From Aeromicrobium wangtongii (lineage in GTDB: Bacteria; Actinomycetota; Actinomycetes; Propionibacteriales; Nocardioidaceae), in the NCBI RefSeq assembly GCF_024584515.1, contig NZ_CP102173.1:2170001-2234000 (forward strand): a stretch of DNA of 64,000 nt, given 5' to 3'. A program made the position numbers and the translations under genes. The notes beneath the pieces were generated by a model. It was not told the origin of the DNA. It was given only the letters and a program-made list of their open reading frames with translations, and did not search any database. Below, piece after piece: positions 46,727 to 58,679 of the stretch (its first letter is position 1; each line of letters begins with the position of its first letter).

Positions 46727-49700
46727 GTGCCCGACGTGTGGAGTGAGTACGACCGCTGGAACGATGCGATCGCTGAGGTGATCTTCGCGCGCTCTGAGGA
46801 AGTACGACCCGTCTACCTCGATCTCGAGGATGACCTCCTCGATGAACTCGCTGCCACGCTCGACATCGCAAGTGTTAACGCCGTCGACGCGCTTTGCGAT
46901 GTTGCAGGGGCAACGTTGAATCGCTCGGAAGGTCCCGCCCGCGTCTTCGCCCGCCACGACACCCGCCTCCGCGCCTGGATTCGCGGCGGCCGTATAACAG
47001 CTCCGCCGATCCTCGGCGTGCTTGCGTGCTTCTCTCTTGCGGCTGAGCAGATGGCCAGTGGCGACGGCATGGCGGCGAACAACTACTTTGGCCGTTTGCG
47101 GCAGGCACTCCGCTGGCGATCGAGCGACCCCTCGCTTGAGATGGCGTACCGGCGCGTAGCCGAGCGTTACTGGAGTGAGCTCAACCGTTGGCTTGTTCAA
47201 GAGGAGGGCGGGCGGGGGATCCCAACCGCGTACTCGTTGGCTCACCGGTATGTCGGCCTGTCCGTCTCTCAGGCACTGGTCCGAAGCAGCGATCGAGAAA
47301 GGTTGAAGGAGTTCTTTCAACTCTTTGGATTCGCCCCTGGCAGCCAAGTGGCACCGGCCGACTTGGTCCCTCTGCTCGACAACTGGATCAAGCAAGCCCA
47401 CTGCCCCGTCACCGCGAGTCTCGCGCGTCTGTGGTCCAACGGACAGGCGCGGTCGCGGATCGCCGAGGCGGCCGCCGTCACGCTCTCTTCCTGGGATGGC
47501 TCCGTCACCGGCCGCGGCACGGGTCAATCCTCGGCATCGGGCCGGCTGCACCTCACGCTTGAACTCGGCAGCTTCCCGCGGAAGCGGTTTGCGATGTCGG
47601 CCCTCCTATACGTCCCTCAAGCCCAGATTGGCCGCACCATGCGGTTGCTCTCAGCAGAGCCCACTGCATCCATTGACCTCGTCCCAGACGCTCCAGGTGC
47701 GCTTGGCTTGTCACCTGGATCCTCCCTTCACCCAGACGACGTCCTGGCCGGCGTGCTGAGGGTGAGCGACGACTACTCCGGCATTACGCTGGAGCGTCGT
47801 CCTAGGCGGCTCGTCGCTTTCAGGGAGGACGAATTCTCCCGACGGTGGGTCGAAGTCCAGCAGATCATGCTTGGGGACGACCTGCGCCTTCTTGTGGAGG
47901 ATGGCTTGGCGCCTCGGGTCGCCGAGATCCTCGCGGTTGTCGCCCGCCCGGGGTGGGAGTCGGCGACGCCGTACCCAGGGCAACCCGAGGGCTGGACCTT
48001 GTTCACGGGCGTAGAGGTCCTAAACCATCCAGGACCACTGATTCCAGCAAACAAGATGGACGACCTGGCCGCGCTCATTCCCCTAACCGCTTCGACGCTC
48101 AAAATCTCCAGTGGCTTTGTCATCCCAGGAAGTGTTCGTGGGAAGTGGCATACCGCCCGTCCTCCTGAGGTTCGCGCCGTCAGCGATGCGCCAGACGGCT
48201 TCACCGTTCGACTAGTCCTGATGGACCGCTCGTCCGAAGAGGTCGAGGAGCGACAGGTCGCTGAGTGGTCAGATCACGGCACAGGGGTCGTCATTGAGAC
48301 CCTTCGCGGCCTCAAACTCCACGACGCGGATTACCGGGTGGAACTGGTTCTGAGCGGCCAAAGCGACCCGTCAAGTAGCGCGATGCTATATCTCCGATCA
48401 GGCGACACTCGAGACGAGCGTCAGTGGCACCTCGCCGAGTCGATCAGTTACGGGCCAGGAATCGGCGCTCTCGGTGTCGCCACCCAAACGGAGTCAATGT
48501 CGGTTCAAGGTCACGCGGTATTTGGCTTGGCGGACCAGTCCCCGGGTCCGGGTGACGCTCCCCCACAGCTCCCTTCGTGGTCCAAGGAGGTTGGCACGAG
48601 GCGGCGCGAAGCCGAGCCAATGCGCATCACCGTTCCGGACTCAGACTCGTGCATAAGAACCGGACGACACCGCGAAGAGATCGAGACCGTCCCACTCGAC
48701 TCCAAAGGTCGTCCGACGACATCCTGGGTCCACGGGCGCTGCAAGACCTGCGGCCTCGTGAAGCGGTATCCGACGAGGGGAAGGACGCGGCGGCACGGAG
48801 CGGAGCCAGCAGAGTCACAACAAGTGCATCCCGTGCACGACCTCTCAGCTCTAACCCCGGCGACGACGAAGTCTGCGGACGATCGGGACTGGACCGTCGC
48901 AATCGACACGCTGCAGCACCTGGGCGGAGGATCATGGTCATCGTTGGAGAAGGTCGCGCTTCAGATCGAGCCAACAGGGCTGTTCGTCGACCACTTCTCG
49001 CGCACCTTGGAGACGCTGGGTCACATCTCAATTCGTCGAGACGATAGGACTCTCCGGCCGACAGCATGGGAAATCAGTCCCACCCAGTTGACAGGCTGCT
49101 CGAACGGCGAATTTGCGTTCAACGGCCACTGGCCGACTGGGCTCTATAACGAAATCGTTGACGCCATCCATGCGGACGGGGCGGGCGTCAAGGCTGACGG
49201 CAAGGAACCGCCGCAATCCTTCGCCTCACGCTTGGGGAGCAAGACGGAGTCAATCGCTGACGAATGCGAAATCGCTGTCATTCCCGACGCCTGGCGTGAG
49301 TTGGTTCAGACATTGCTGCCTATGAGCGAGGTATTGAAGCAACTTCCGCGGCAGAGCGCATCAGCCGACGGCGATATTTCGTGGTTCGACGTCGAGCACG
49401 CCTCGTGGAAGCTCGTCGACAACTACGAGGCACAAGGTGCTTACCGGATCCGCAAGTTCGCCACCCTAGATGTCGTCCGGTCCGAAGAGGACCTGCGCCA
49501 AGGAACGTATGCACGGTGCCCTGTTCAACTGAGCAAGCATGTCGCCGCACTGATGCGTGGCAGGCCTCTTGTGGCGTATGACCCCGGCCGGCAGTTGTTC
49601 ATGGTCCCGATCGGCGCAGAACTACCCGGGCTCTACGGACGTGCTCTGACGGCAGCGTCGTGCCTGCCCCCCGCAGTCGCTCGCAGCGCGGGGGCAGTTG

Positions 49701-49759
49701 TGTATCAGAACGTCCCGGAAGACCTTGCAAGTCACGTCTTCGGTCTACTCACTCGATAG
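46727..49759 (+). CDS. druH: DruH-like protein (candidate Druantia type III)
   Basis: This 1,010-residue protein starts at GTG with GGGAGG upstream. It has no catalytic motif that I can see. Helical domains (1-240) precede a beta-rich centre, and a small Cys pair (C-x2-[11 protein letters not shown]) lies near residue 675. Length and position directly before a large DUF1998-type helicase fit DruH of Druantia type III, a two-gene antiphage system; sequence similarity could not be checked. Ten bases separate it from the helicase start, so they are coupled. Confidence 0.6.
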   Translation: MPDVWSEYDRWNDAIAEVIFARSEEVRPVYLDLEDDLLDELAATLDIASVNAVDALCDVAGATLNRSEGPARVFARHDTRLRAWIRGGRITAPPILGVLACFSLAAEQMASGDGMAANNYFGRLRQALRWRSSDPSLEMAYRRVAERYWSELNRWLVQEEGGRGIPTAYSLAHRYVGLSVSQALVRSSDRERLKEFFQLFGFAPGSQVAPADLVPLLDNWIKQAHCPVTASLARLWSNGQARSRIAEAAAVTLSSWDGSVTGRGTGQSSASGRLHLTLELGSFPRKRFAMSALLYVPQAQIGRTMRLLSAEPTASIDLVPDAPGALGLSPGSSLHPDDVLAGVLRVSDDYSGITLERRPRRLVAFREDEFSRRWVEVQQIMLGDDLRLLVEDGLAPRVAEILAVVARPGWESATPYPGQPEGWTLFTGVEVLNHPGPLIPANKMDDLAALIPLTASTLKISSGFVIPGSVRGKWHTARPPEVRAVSDAPDGFTVRLVLMDRSSEEVEERQVAEWSDHGTGVVIETLRGLKLHDADYRVELVLSGQSDPSSSAMLYLRSGDTRDERQWHLAESISYGPGIGALGVATQTESMSVQGHAVFGLADQSPGPGDAPPQLPSWSKEVGTRRREAEPMRITVPDSDSCIRTGRHREEIETVPLDSKGRPTTSWVHGRCKTCGLVKRYPTRGRTRRHGAEPAESQQVHPVHDLSALTPATTKSADDRDWTVAIDTLQHLGGGSWSSLEKVALQIEPTGLFVDHFSRTLETLGHISIRRDDRTLRPTAWEISPTQLTGCSNGEFAFNGHWPTGLYNEIVDAIHADGAGVKADGKEPPQSFASRLGSKTESIADECEIAVIPDAWRELVQTLLPMSEVLKQLPRQSASADGDISWFDVEHASWKLVDNYEAQGAYRIRKFATLDVVRSEEDLRQGTYARCPVQLSKHVAALMRGRPLVAYDPGRQLFMVPIGAELPGLYGRALTAASCLPPAVARSAGAVVYQNVPEDLASHVFGLLTR

Positions 49760-49769
49760 GACAACATCA

Positions 49770-52700
49770 GTGCCATCACGATCCGGCATGCCGGCACCTG
49801 CAAGCGTGGCCACCGCCATTGAGGAGGCCGTGCTCTCATACATCGACACGGCCTACTGGCTTCGTGACCGAGACCTGGCGGCAGAGCGTCGCGCGCTGCT
49901 CTCCGAACCTGGAATGCTCTTTCAGGACCCACTCATTGAGCCTGTACTGCCCTACCCAAACGTTCGTCCTGCACTCGATGTATGCCGTTCTGTCGGCCTT
50001 GACGAGGCTGAGACCGACATCCTGCTGAAGGGTGTCTTTGGCGACTGGGCCGGGCGTGACATGCTGCTCCGCGAGCATCAGGCGGATGCTCTGACCCTGT
50101 CCATGGCTGACAAGTATCCGGTCGTCACGTCGGGCACTGGATCCGGCAAGACAGAGAGTTTCATGCTCCCGGTGCTCGCGCGGCTAATGCTCGAGGCCCG
50201 CTCCTGGAACGGGGCGAGTCGGACGAACGCATGGTGGGACGCGCAGCCCGAACGCTGGTCACCGACCCGGATCGAAGAGCGCGACGCGGCTGTCCGCACG
50301 ATCGTCCTCTATCCGATGAACGCCCTGGTCGAGGACCAGGTCTCCCGGCTTCGCAGGACATTGCGGCGGATCGTGAGTCTCGGCGGACCGAGTCTGTGGT
50401 TTGGTCGTTACACGGGCGCGACGCTGGGTGGCACTGCAATGCCCGTACACGGGCGGCATCGAGCTCTTGGCCACGTCGTGTCCGCGGTTCAAACGATGGT
50501 CTCCGAGATCGAAGACCTGAAGAACCTCGGTGAGGATCTGACGTCGCTGATGAGCGATCCGCGTGAGAATGAGCTCGTAACCCGGTGGGACATGATCCAG
50601 ACGCCGCCGGACATCCTCATAACCAACTACTCGATGCTGAACGTCATGCTCATGCGCGACCTCGAGCAGCCGATCTTTTCGACGACCCGCGACTGGTTGC
50701 GCGCCGACCGAACCCGTTCCATCACTCTCGTCGTTGACGAGTTGCATCTCTACCGCGGGACGCAGGGCGCCGAAGTCTCGATGATCGTGCGGGCTCTATG
50801 CGATCGGCTCGGCCTCGAACCAGACTCGCGCCAGTTGAAGATCATCGCCACCAGTGCATCTCTTGACAACGATCGTGCCGAATACCTAGAGCGGTTCTTC
50901 GGAACTAGCCGGGATGCCTTCGTGACGGTGCCCGGCCACCCTCGCAGCGTCTCAGCAGACCTGCCCCTCAGTGCTAGCGACATCAAGGCGAAGCTCGAGA
51001 ATGGCGACCTTACGTGCATCGACGAGGCGATCGCCGCTGCATGCCACGACGGCGACCCCACGGGTGGTTTTCGCGCCACACCCCTTCGCGAGGTTGCAAG
51101 TCGCTTGCTCGACGACGGCGACCAGGGTCTTCTCGCCCAAGTCCTTGACCGCCTGGGCTCCGCTCCCTCCGAGGGGCAGATCCCATTCCGCAGCCACATG
51201 ATGGTTCGGACCATGCGCGGGCTGTGGGCGTGTGTTGATCCCCAATGTCCCCAAGCGTCTGGCGACAATCGTGCAGTCGGAAAACTCCACTCCAGGCCAG
51301 CCGGGTTCTGCGAATGCGGTGCCCGTGTGCTTGAACTGCTCTACTGCGACCACTGTGGCGACGTCAGCCTCGGCGGCTGGGTCGTCGGCGAGGAAGACGG
51401 GGGCACATTCATCGCATCTACTCCTAGCAGTGAAGGCATCGACAGCGACAAAGTCATATTTCGACGCCCGTCAAACAGGTACCTCTGGTACCGCCCAGGC
51501 GCCCTGCCAACATCCGCGACTTGGAATCATCGCGGGCCCGGTACCGAAGTCAAATTCAGTTTCGTCGGAGCGGAACTGAGCCCGAAGCTCGGGTACGTCC
51601 GGACCGCTCCCGCTGCCGAAGCCACGGGGGTGATGCTCGTGCACTCCGGCGCTGGAGACTGGTCGCCGCCTGCACTCCCATCTCGGTGCCCCTCGTGCGG
51701 CCACCACAATGTCCAGCAACGCTTTCGCCAAGGAGCCGTACGCTCACCAATCCGAGCGCATACCCAAGGCACCAATCAGGCTGCCCAACTGCTTGTCTCG
51801 GAGACCACACGAGCAGTCGCATCAGACGGTCGCCCGGAGAAGACAATCGTCTTCACTGATAGCCGCGACGATGCGGCCGAGGCTGCCGTCGGACTCGCGC
51901 AGAACGGCTTCGCTGATCTGTTGAGACAACTCGTCCAGAAGAGTTTCAATGCCGAGAACGACATCGTGCGAATCCTTCGAGACGGACCTAAGCCGGGAGC
52001 CCTCACCTCAAGCGACCTCGTCCGCTGGAGCGCGTTGGGACAAGAGTTTCCCGATGCGATGCGCGCGTACATGCTCTCAGCAGCAGGTGCAGCAGACGAT
52101 GCTGCAAGGGTCATCATCGGCTCTTTCGAAGCTGAGAACACCGCCCTCCGCCGTGTTTCGCTGCCAGACCTCATCGCCAGTCTGACCGGGGAGCTCGTTG
52201 CGCTAGGTGTGCCACCCGGCGGTCAGCGCGCTGCGCTGATGAAACTCGATGACGGCGAGCCTTGGTATCGCGCGTTTGATCCCCCGCTCCCTGGCGAGTG
52301 GACACCACTTCCGCCTGGACCAACACGCGACCAGTACCAACTGCGATTCCGCCGATACTTGACCATGGCGCTCGGTGATGCGCTTCTAGGTGGCCGAGGT
52401 CGCGACATCGAGAGCACTCTCGTGGCACACGTTGCTCCCCGCCCGACCGGTGACGACCTGTTCGACGCCGTGTTGGCATCGACCATTCGGCTGTACGGAC
52501 GTGCGAACCGGTGGACTCCAGGTCATTCCTCCGATGCAGCAAGCATGCCCCGGCGGGTCACCGACTTCCTGCGTCGTGCTGCCGGGGCGAACTCCCTTGA
52601 CCATGACGAATTGGTTGCGCGAGTCACCTCACATCTTCTTCCCGCGATGGACGGATGCTCGCTCGGCCTCGAGAAGGGAGACCTTCCCGTCATCCTTCGT

Positions 52701-54950
52701 CGACATGGGAGCCATGTGTGGGTCTGCTCAACCTGCTCCACTCGCCACCTGCACGAGTCGGCTAGCACGTGCATCCGGGAGTCGTGCGAGGGGAAACTCG
52801 AGCTCGTCGAACATGACGTCCTTGCCGAGTCGGACTACTACGTTCGGCTAAGTCACCTCGAACCAAACCGATTGGCCGTAGCCGAGCTGACGGGGCAGAC
52901 GAGTCCCGCATCCGAGGCTCGGGCCCGACAACGACGGTTCCGCGGCGCCCTGCTTCCAAACCCACGGGAGAACGGGCGCACTACTCCATTGGATGTCCTC
53001 AGCGTGACGACCACCATGGAGGTCGGAATCGACATTGGCAGTCTGAACTCGACGGTGATGGCCAACATGCCCCCGCAACGATTCAACTATCAGCAGCGGG
53101 TTGGGCGCGCCGGACGCTCGAACCAGCCCTTCTCCTACGCGCTGACCCTGTGTCGAGACCGGTCCCACGACGACTACTACTTCGTTGAGTCGCAGCGGAT
53201 GACCGGAGACGTTCCGCCACAGCCCTTCCTGGACACCAGTCGCCCGCTCATTCTACGCCGGGTGGCGACGGCAGAGGTGCTTCGGCGGGCTTTCGGAGCG
53301 TTGACATCTCCCCCGACTGGACGCTCCTCCGTTCACGGGTCCTTCGGCCACGTTCATGACTGGACGAGGAACCGAGATGAGGTGGCGTCGTATCTCGCAA
53401 CGTCACCAGTTGTCGCAACCGTAGTTAGAAGGTTGGCTGCCTATACGGGAGTGTCGGCACAGGATGTCATCGCGATCAGCGACTGGATCAGGACCAAGCT
53501 CGTCACCGAGATCGACGCTGCCTACGGCGATCCGCTGCTGACGCAGGCTGATCTCTCCGAGCGGCTCGCGAACGCGGGGCTACTCCCGATGTTCGGGTTC
53601 CCGACACGCGTTCGGACTCTCCATTACGTTCCCGGCGCCGGCCGAGGCTCGGAGCAGATCTCGGACCGTTCACTCGGACAAGCCGTGTCGCTTTTTTCGC
53701 CCGGATCGCGTGTGACAAAGGACGGTTGGGTCTACACCGCCAACGGGTTCGCTTCCTACTCGCGCAACGGCCCGAGCGCCGCCAATCCCCTAGGTCCATC
53801 TACGTTCATTCGGCGATGCCAGCAATGCACCTACTCAGTGGCCGGTTCTGACGTCGGGCCTACCTCCATTTGCCCCGTCTGCGGCGCAGTGCTCGAGCAA
53901 ACCACCATGCACCAGCCTCTTGGCTTTCGCACGGAAGCGCAGCGGGACGATCGACGAGCCGACGATGAGGTGTCGAGCACCGCCTCTCGGCCGGTACTCG
54001 GCTGGGCGGAAGAGCCCGCCTCGCCTAGACCGATAGCCGCGATGGACACGTGGGTACTGGACCAGGGCAAGTTGCTGACTATCAACACCAACGGTGGTCG
54101 CCTCTTCCAGACTGAGCGCCAGCCTGACGGCAGCCACGTCGTCCGAGACGATCCAACCCAAACGGGTGGCTTCGGCATCGGCGACATACGCGTGACTGAT
54201 GCGCTGATGATCGTCCCAGCACGTCTCGACCTTGAGGACGGCGTAGTGCCGATCCTCGAGCGGCAGTCGACCAGCGGACGCGCGGCGCTCTACTCGTTCG
54301 CTGAGGCTCTGCGTCGGGGAGTGCAAGCAGAACTTGATGTCGACCCTAGCGAACTCACCGTCGGACTTCAGCCACGCCGAGCGGGTGGTGTGGTCACTGC
54401 GGGCATCTACGTGGCTGACCTCCTCGAGAATGGGGCGGGCTACGCCTCGGAACTGGGCCGGGGCGATCGCCTTGAGCGAGTCATCGCTCGTATCGCAGAC
54501 GATCTCGGTTCCATCTGGTCCGCCGCGTCCCACGACGGGTGCGATTCGTCATGCCCCGATTGCCTTCGTTCATATGACAATCGCCATCTACATCCTATGT
54601 TGGACTGGCGACTTGCCCTGGACATCGCGGAACTCGCTCTCGGCCGCCGAGCGACTACTGACCGTTGGGCTCCAGTCGGTCGCCGCGCAGTTGAGCGATT
54701 CGCTGGTGCATTCAGTGACGCGCTGGGGCCCATCGAAGTCGGCGAGGAAGCAGGAGTGCCGTTCGTAGCTCATGGCCAACGGGTAGTCGGCCTTGGATAC
54801 CCTCTGTGGCGACCAGACACGGTGTCTGCCACGACGCCTCGGGGGGTGTTCGTGGCTTCAATGACCAGTCACGGGCGGATCGCCAATGTCGTGGATTGCC
54901 GCATAGCAGCGGCATTCCCAGAGCGGGTTTTCCGGGAACTGCGGGCTTGA
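49770..54950 (+). CDS. druE: DruE-like helicase (candidate Druantia type III)
   Basis: From GTG 49,770 the protein has 1,726 residues. Walker A is SGTGSGKT at 121-128, motif II is [10 protein letters not shown], and [12 protein letters not shown] is motif VI. Cysteine clusters ([38 protein letters not shown] with CPVCG) and a final [14 protein letters not shown] fit the zinc-binding DUF1998/MZB tail of DruE-type and Lhr-like helicases. It presumably translocates on DNA. A longer frame starting inside druH exists, but GATAGGA before 49,770 supports this start. DISARM DrmA is an alternative, but it is usually shorter and comes with DrmB. Confidence 0.7.
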   Translation: MPSRSGMPAPASVATAIEEAVLSYIDTAYWLRDRDLAAERRALLSEPGMLFQDPLIEPVLPYPNVRPALDVCRSVGLDEAETDILLKGVFGDWAGRDMLLREHQADALTLSMADKYPVVTSGTGSGKTESFMLPVLARLMLEARSWNGASRTNAWWDAQPERWSPTRIEERDAAVRTIVLYPMNALVEDQVSRLRRTLRRIVSLGGPSLWFGRYTGATLGGTAMPVHGRHRALGHVVSAVQTMVSEIEDLKNLGEDLTSLMSDPRENELVTRWDMIQTPPDILITNYSMLNVMLMRDLEQPIFSTTRDWLRADRTRSITLVVDELHLYRGTQGAEVSMIVRALCDRLGLEPDSRQLKIIATSASLDNDRAEYLERFFGTSRDAFVTVPGHPRSVSADLPLSASDIKAKLENGDLTCIDEAIAAACHDGDPTGGFRATPLREVASRLLDDGDQGLLAQVLDRLGSAPSEGQIPFRSHMMVRTMRGLWACVDPQCPQASGDNRAVGKLHSRPAGFCECGARVLELLYCDHCGDVSLGGWVVGEEDGGTFIASTPSSEGIDSDKVIFRRPSNRYLWYRPGALPTSATWNHRGPGTEVKFSFVGAELSPKLGYVRTAPAAEATGVMLVHSGAGDWSPPALPSRCPSCGHHNVQQRFRQGAVRSPIRAHTQGTNQAAQLLVSETTRAVASDGRPEKTIVFTDSRDDAAEAAVGLAQNGFADLLRQLVQKSFNAENDIVRILRDGPKPGALTSSDLVRWSALGQEFPDAMRAYMLSAAGAADDAARVIIGSFEAENTALRRVSLPDLIASLTGELVALGVPPGGQRAALMKLDDGEPWYRAFDPPLPGEWTPLPPGPTRDQYQLRFRRYLTMALGDALLGGRGRDIESTLVAHVAPRPTGDDLFDAVLASTIRLYGRANRWTPGHSSDAASMPRRVTDFLRRAAGANSLDHDELVARVTSHLLPAMDGCSLGLEKGDLPVILRRHGSHVWVCSTCSTRHLHESASTCIRESCEGKLELVEHDVLAESDYYVRLSHLEPNRLAVAELTGQTSPASEARARQRRFRGALLPNPRENGRTTPLDVLSVTTTMEVGIDIGSLNSTVMANMPPQRFNYQQRVGRAGRSNQPFSYALTLCRDRSHDDYYFVESQRMTGDVPPQPFLDTSRPLILRRVATAEVLRRAFGALTSPPTGRSSVHGSFGHVHDWTRNRDEVASYLATSPVVATVVRRLAAYTGVSAQDVIAISDWIRTKLVTEIDAAYGDPLLTQADLSERLANAGLLPMFGFPTRVRTLHYVPGAGRGSEQISDRSLGQAVSLFSPGSRVTKDGWVYTANGFASYSRNGPSAANPLGPSTFIRRCQQCTYSVAGSDVGPTSICPVCGAVLEQTTMHQPLGFRTEAQRDDRRADDEVSSTASRPVLGWAEEPASPRPIAAMDTWVLDQGKLLTINTNGGRLFQTERQPDGSHVVRDDPTQTGGFGIGDIRVTDALMIVPARLDLEDGVVPILERQSTSGRAALYSFAEALRRGVQAELDVDPSELTVGLQPRRAGGVVTAGIYVADLLENGAGYASELGRGDRLERVIARIADDLGSIWSAASHDGCDSSCPDCLRSYDNRHLHPMLDWRLALDIAELALGRRATTDRWAPVGRRAVERFAGAFSDALGPIEVGEEAGVPFVAHGQRVVGLGYPLWRPDTVSATTPRGVFVASMTSHGRIANVVDCRIAAAFPERVFRELRA

Positions 54951-55029
54951 GGGGCTGACGGCGCCGGGATTTAGCCGCGGCGACGTGTCGGACGTGTGCA
55001 TGGCGAACTGAGTCTTGCGACCACAGGCG

Positions 55030-56253
55030 CTAGGCGCAGGCGGGCACTTCGATCGACCTGGTATATATCAGAAAGTTGTCGATGTCCTTCTTCCTGATCA
55101 TGACCTTGCCATTGCGAGACTTGCCGTCTGGCTGCTTGAAGTCCTTCTGGAAGTCCCCGAGGACAACGGGGGCGTTCGCTTGATTCACCTCCAGGATCTT
55201 CACGCGAACGAATCGCACGGCCTCCTTGAACCGCCCCGCGTACGAGAGCGGGTCATACGTCGGACTGCGTCCGACATGCCCGACCGACCTCCGCCAGTCG
55301 TTCCAAGCGATCGTCGACACGTTGTCGTTATCGCGTCCGTGCCACGTCTCGTGCTCATAAATCACGTACCAGAAGCGGCCCGTCTCCGCGAGACACCGGA
55401 AGAAGTCGGTCGCGTCATTTCCAGGCGAGTCGTTTACGGCAATGTTAGAAGCCTTGAGGTCGCCGTAGTGCTGCATCACGCCGTGGTCGAGGAAGCGAAG
55501 ATCGTAATCGAAATCGCCTTGCCGCTTCTTTTTCTGAACCTCGACGAGGTGGCCGAGGCGGTTGTGCTCGAGGTACCGGCTCAAACGGAACTCTACGTAG
55601 AAGCCCGCCCATTCGTTCTGGAACTTGTCTGGCCAGTTGGCAGCGTGCATTTCTTGCACGGCAGTCAGGCCGTCGATCCTCGCCCCATCCAGGAACGCGC
55701 GGCTAAAGCGATCGAATACTTCGATGTGGGGGTTCTTCTCCTTATAGCCGTGAGTCAGGTAGGCCTCGAACTGGTCGGCCCTCACGCTGGTCAGGCGATT
55801 GCCGTTCTTGTCCTTGCGGGAGAACTGTCCGAGTGTCTGACCCTGGAAGAGGTCATTCGTCGCGACATGGGCGGCCGAGTTGTTGGCCTTGCGCTTGACG
55901 TAGGTGGACGGGTCGAAATCCACGAAGATCGTCGTTTCGGCGTAGTTGTAGACGCCAATGAACCGGACAGTTAGGCCGTCTGCACGCCCCCGCTCCTCGA
56001 TGTCGAGCCAGTAACGCGGGATCTGAATTCGCTTCTTGAATGCCTCCCACGGCCGGCCGAGATGTGTGACCTGCTTCACCAGGATGACCTGGTCCTGGAA
56101 GCGCACGACCGAGCGACCGGCATACGGCTCGATCCGGGCGGCAGGCAAGGCGCCAAACAGCAACTCGCGCTTGCGACTTGGTGTCAGGGTCGTGTCGATG
56201 TCCTGCATCAGAGTGCCATCAGGCCCAATTTGGTCGACGCTCTCGGATCCCAT
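55030..56253 (-). CDS. Candidate type II restriction endonuclease
   Basis: This 407-residue protein has an E221 helix (GFYVEFRLSRYLEHN), a DFDYDL strand (D247-D251) and YGDLKAS (D265, K267), matching a PD-(D/E)xK nuclease core. Together with the neighbouring Vsr and Dcm-type methylase this points to the restriction partner of a type II system. The N-terminal ~200 residues could bind the recognition sequence. The family is unnamed to me, so the assignment rests on motif spacing and context. ATG 56,253 has AGAGG upstream. Confidence 0.6.
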   Translation of the reverse strand: MGSESVDQIGPDGTLMQDIDTTLTPSRKRELLFGALPAARIEPYAGRSVVRFQDQVILVKQVTHLGRPWEAFKKRIQIPRYWLDIEERGRADGLTVRFIGVYNYAETTIFVDFDPSTYVKRKANNSAAHVATNDLFQGQTLGQFSRKDKNGNRLTSVRADQFEAYLTHGYKEKNPHIEVFDRFSRAFLDGARIDGLTAVQEMHAANWPDKFQNEWAGFYVEFRLSRYLEHNRLGHLVEVQKKKRQGDFDYDLRFLDHGVMQHYGDLKASNIAVNDSPGNDATDFFRCLAETGRFWYVIYEHETWHGRDNDNVSTIAWNDWRRSVGHVGRSPTYDPLSYAGRFKEAVRFVRVKILEVNQANAPVVLGDFQKDFKQPDGKSRNGKVMIRKKDIDNFLIYTRSIEVPACA

Positions 56254-56753
56254 GGCCTCTATTAGTATCAGGGCCGGGGCCAGCACTTGGCAGCGATCGG
56301 CTCAGGTGCCCGCGGAGGGTGGAACCCGCGACGAAGAGCGCTGAACGTTTGTTCGAGACTGAGCGCAGAAACAACTCGCTCACGCACCGGCCGACGACTA
56401 GATGTGCTCGGCCATCCCGCGCCAGCCGACTGAATAGTGGGAATCCTCCGAGCGCGCTGTGGGTGCGACCAATGCTGTAGTGCTTGATCCAGGGCGCAAG
56501 GGTCCGGCATTGCCCTAAGCGCGAGCCGAGAACACGTAGCACTAGAACCAACCACCGTGCCTACCTTTCAAAGAGCGCTACTGGACTACTTTTTTGAAGA
56601 GCGACAACAATGGCACACCTCAGGCGCAAGGCCGATTCAACAAGCGAATGTCGACAACTTCTCGTGTACTCGTCCGCCCTTGCAACAGAGCGCAATGAGG
56701 GGCCCCGGATGGTCATACGCCTGGCAGGATAGTCGGAGGGAACGAGTGCGACC
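56254..56753. other. 500-base gap between the candidate endonuclease and Vsr
   Basis: Apart from a short transposase remnant on the minus strand (separate entry), I see no gene or RNA. Short frames exist but look like noise. The Vsr ribosome site (GGAGGGAACG) lies at its right end. Confidence 0.6.
56423..56503 (-). pseudogene. C-terminal scrap of an IS481/IS3-type transposase
   Basis: The frame reads TLAPWIKHYSIGRTHSALGG followed by FPLFSRL, which matches the end of IS3/IS481 transposases (W-x-x-x-Y-N-x-x-R-x-H-S-A-L-G-G-x-P-P). Only about 27 codons remain. Confidence 0.7.
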
Positions 56754-57188
56754 ATGAACCTCGAGCCAGAGCGCGTCAGTCCTGGGGGGCACCTCACTGC
56801 CAAGATGTCTACGCTGGCGCGCCAAGACACTCGGCCCGAGCTCGCACTGCGGTCAGAACTTCATAGTCGGGGCATGCGCTACCGCGTTCAGGTCGTCGTG
56901 CCAGGAAACAAAAGGCGCCGAATGGACATCGCTTTCACCAAAGTGGAGGTCGCCGTGTTCGTCGACGGCTGCTTCTGGCACGGATGCCCCGCCCATGGGA
57001 CCCGCCCAGCGACCAATCGGGAGTGGTGGGACTGGAAGATCCAACGGAACAAGGACAGAGACGAAGACACGAACCGGCTGCTGGCCGAACACGGCTGGCA
57101 AGTTGTTCGCGTGTGGGAGCACGAGCCGGCCGAAGAAGCGGCCGTCCGGATCCAGCAGGTTGTCGAGGCTAGACGACGGCCTTCGTGA
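56754..57188 (+). CDS. vsr: Very short patch repair endonuclease
   Basis: This 144-residue protein has all hallmarks of Vsr: RQDTRPELALRSEL at the start, RRMDIAF with the catalytic Asp, FVDGCFWHGCPAHG with metal-binding Cys/His, and WWDWKIQRNKDRD. Vsr nicks at T:G mismatches created when 5-methylcytosine deaminates, and so protects genomes that carry a cytosine-5 methylase. The gene converges on the methylase gene, their 3' ends overlapping by 20 bases. Confidence 0.93.
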   Translation: MNLEPERVSPGGHLTAKMSTLARQDTRPELALRSELHSRGMRYRVQVVVPGNKRRRMDIAFTKVEVAVFVDGCFWHGCPAHGTRPATNREWWDWKIQRNKDRDEDTNRLLAEHGWQVVRVWEHEPAEEAAVRIQQVVEARRRPS

Positions 57189-58491
57189 TCTCCTGCAGTG
57201 CCTCGTCTGCGTTGACGGGAGTGGACGCTGCGAGCGCCTCCCAGCGCTCCCCGGAGCGGGCCATCTGCGAGCGCAGCACGTGGTATGCCACGCCGACGTT
57301 GACACCGTTGCCCATCTGCTTGTAGGTCAGCGCGTCGGGCTGTCCCGGGAACTCATAGGAGTCGGGAAGACCCTGAAGGCGGGCGGCTTCACGCGGGGTC
57401 AGTCGACGTAGAGGCGAGCCCAAAATGGTGGTCTGCGTGATCGCAACGAGCGCAGGCACGTAGGTCGGACGCTTCACACGAATCCCCGACGGGCGGAAGT
57501 GCATGATGCACTCCTCGAGCGACTGCGCGTCCTGAGCCTGCCACTCAAACTTCCGGCGCGAAGGCGGCATGTCTGCGAGCCCATTGAACTCGTCGAGCCA
57601 CGGGTCCAGGACAGCCCGGTACTGCGTGTAGAACTCGGAGTTCTTGCGGAGGAAGTTGGCCTTCCACCCCGGTGTGCCCTCGGGGATGAAGAGATCGTCC
57701 TCGTGCACGAACTCGTCTACCCAGATCGGGAAACCCGGAAGCTTCGGCACGCCCAGTTCGCGCAGTCGCCGAACAAATTCAGACCACACGCGCACCCAAT
57801 GCTGCTCAGTCTCGGTGAGCTCGTAATTGGCGCGTTCGACAATCTCGTCCTCGCGCTCCAAGATCTCGTCCTTGAGCGACCACTGCTGCGGGTCCCAACC
57901 CGCCAGCGGCCGGTTGGTCACGATGGGCTCGACCTCGTCGTACGCGGTCTCGTCCCCGACGTATGTGCCGACGATGAAGACGCGCTCGCGGATCTGCGGA
58001 CGGCCCCCCATGTCAGGCGGAAGCAAGTGCGGCGAAAAAACAGCCGGGGTCGATGACACCTGGTAGCCAAGCTCGCGCAGGCTCCGGATGATCACCTCCC
58101 ACTCGTGCGCGTGACGAGGACCGGCGATGTTACGGACGTTCTCCAGCAAGACCAACGAAGGTCGGTGCTCCTCGAGGATCTTGCAGATGTTGTAGAACAG
58201 GGTGCCGCGCGCCTCGTCCATCCCCCGCTGGAAACCAGACTTGGAGAACGGCTGGCACGGGAAGCCAGCCGCCAACACGTCGTGCTTCGGCACCTTCACA
58301 ACTGGATCGGTCTCCGGCACAATGTCGCCGTGCACTTCCATGTTCCAGTTGTGCTGGTAGATCTTGGCGGCCGCCTCGTCAATCTCTGACGCATAGACGC
58401 ACTTGCCTCCAAGCGCGCTGAGCGCAGCGTGGAAGCCTCCGATGCCCGCAAAGAGGTCGATAAAGGTGAAGGATGGTTCTTTCGAGCTCAT
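57169..58491 (-). CDS. DNA cytosine-5 methyltransferase (Dcm type)
   Basis: This 440-residue protein shows the ordered m5C motifs: FIDLFAGIGGF (I), GFPCQPFS with catalytic C79 (IV), VLLENVRN (VI), QIRERVFIVG (VIII), LTPREAARLQGLP (IX) and GNGVNVGVA (X). The target-recognition region lies at about 200-370. It methylates a cytosine in a specific sequence, protecting against the candidate endonuclease or another nuclease. It pairs with Vsr. Confidence 0.93.
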   Translation of the reverse strand: MSSKEPSFTFIDLFAGIGGFHAALSALGGKCVYASEIDEAAAKIYQHNWNMEVHGDIVPETDPVVKVPKHDVLAAGFPCQPFSKSGFQRGMDEARGTLFYNICKILEEHRPSLVLLENVRNIAGPRHAHEWEVIIRSLRELGYQVSSTPAVFSPHLLPPDMGGRPQIRERVFIVGTYVGDETAYDEVEPIVTNRPLAGWDPQQWSLKDEILEREDEIVERANYELTETEQHWVRVWSEFVRRLRELGVPKLPGFPIWVDEFVHEDDLFIPEGTPGWKANFLRKNSEFYTQYRAVLDPWLDEFNGLADMPPSRRKFEWQAQDAQSLEECIMHFRPSGIRVKRPTYVPALVAITQTTILGSPLRRLTPREAARLQGLPDSYEFPGQPDALTYKQMGNGVNVGVAYHVLRSQMARSGERWEALAASTPVNADEALQEITKAVV

Positions 58492-58679
58492 GTTCGAACC
58501 TTATTCCTCGCCTCGGACAGCCTCGCGGATTGACCGAATGTGTTGTGCAATGACTCGCGTCTCAGTGCCTGCTGAACGCTTCGACGAGTCTAGGCGAGCA
58601 TCCGTGCGCCTTGCGCCAAACACGTGCCGCGCGAGAAAAGTGCCTGGAATGCCGCGTGCTGCAAGCGATGTGGGCATGG

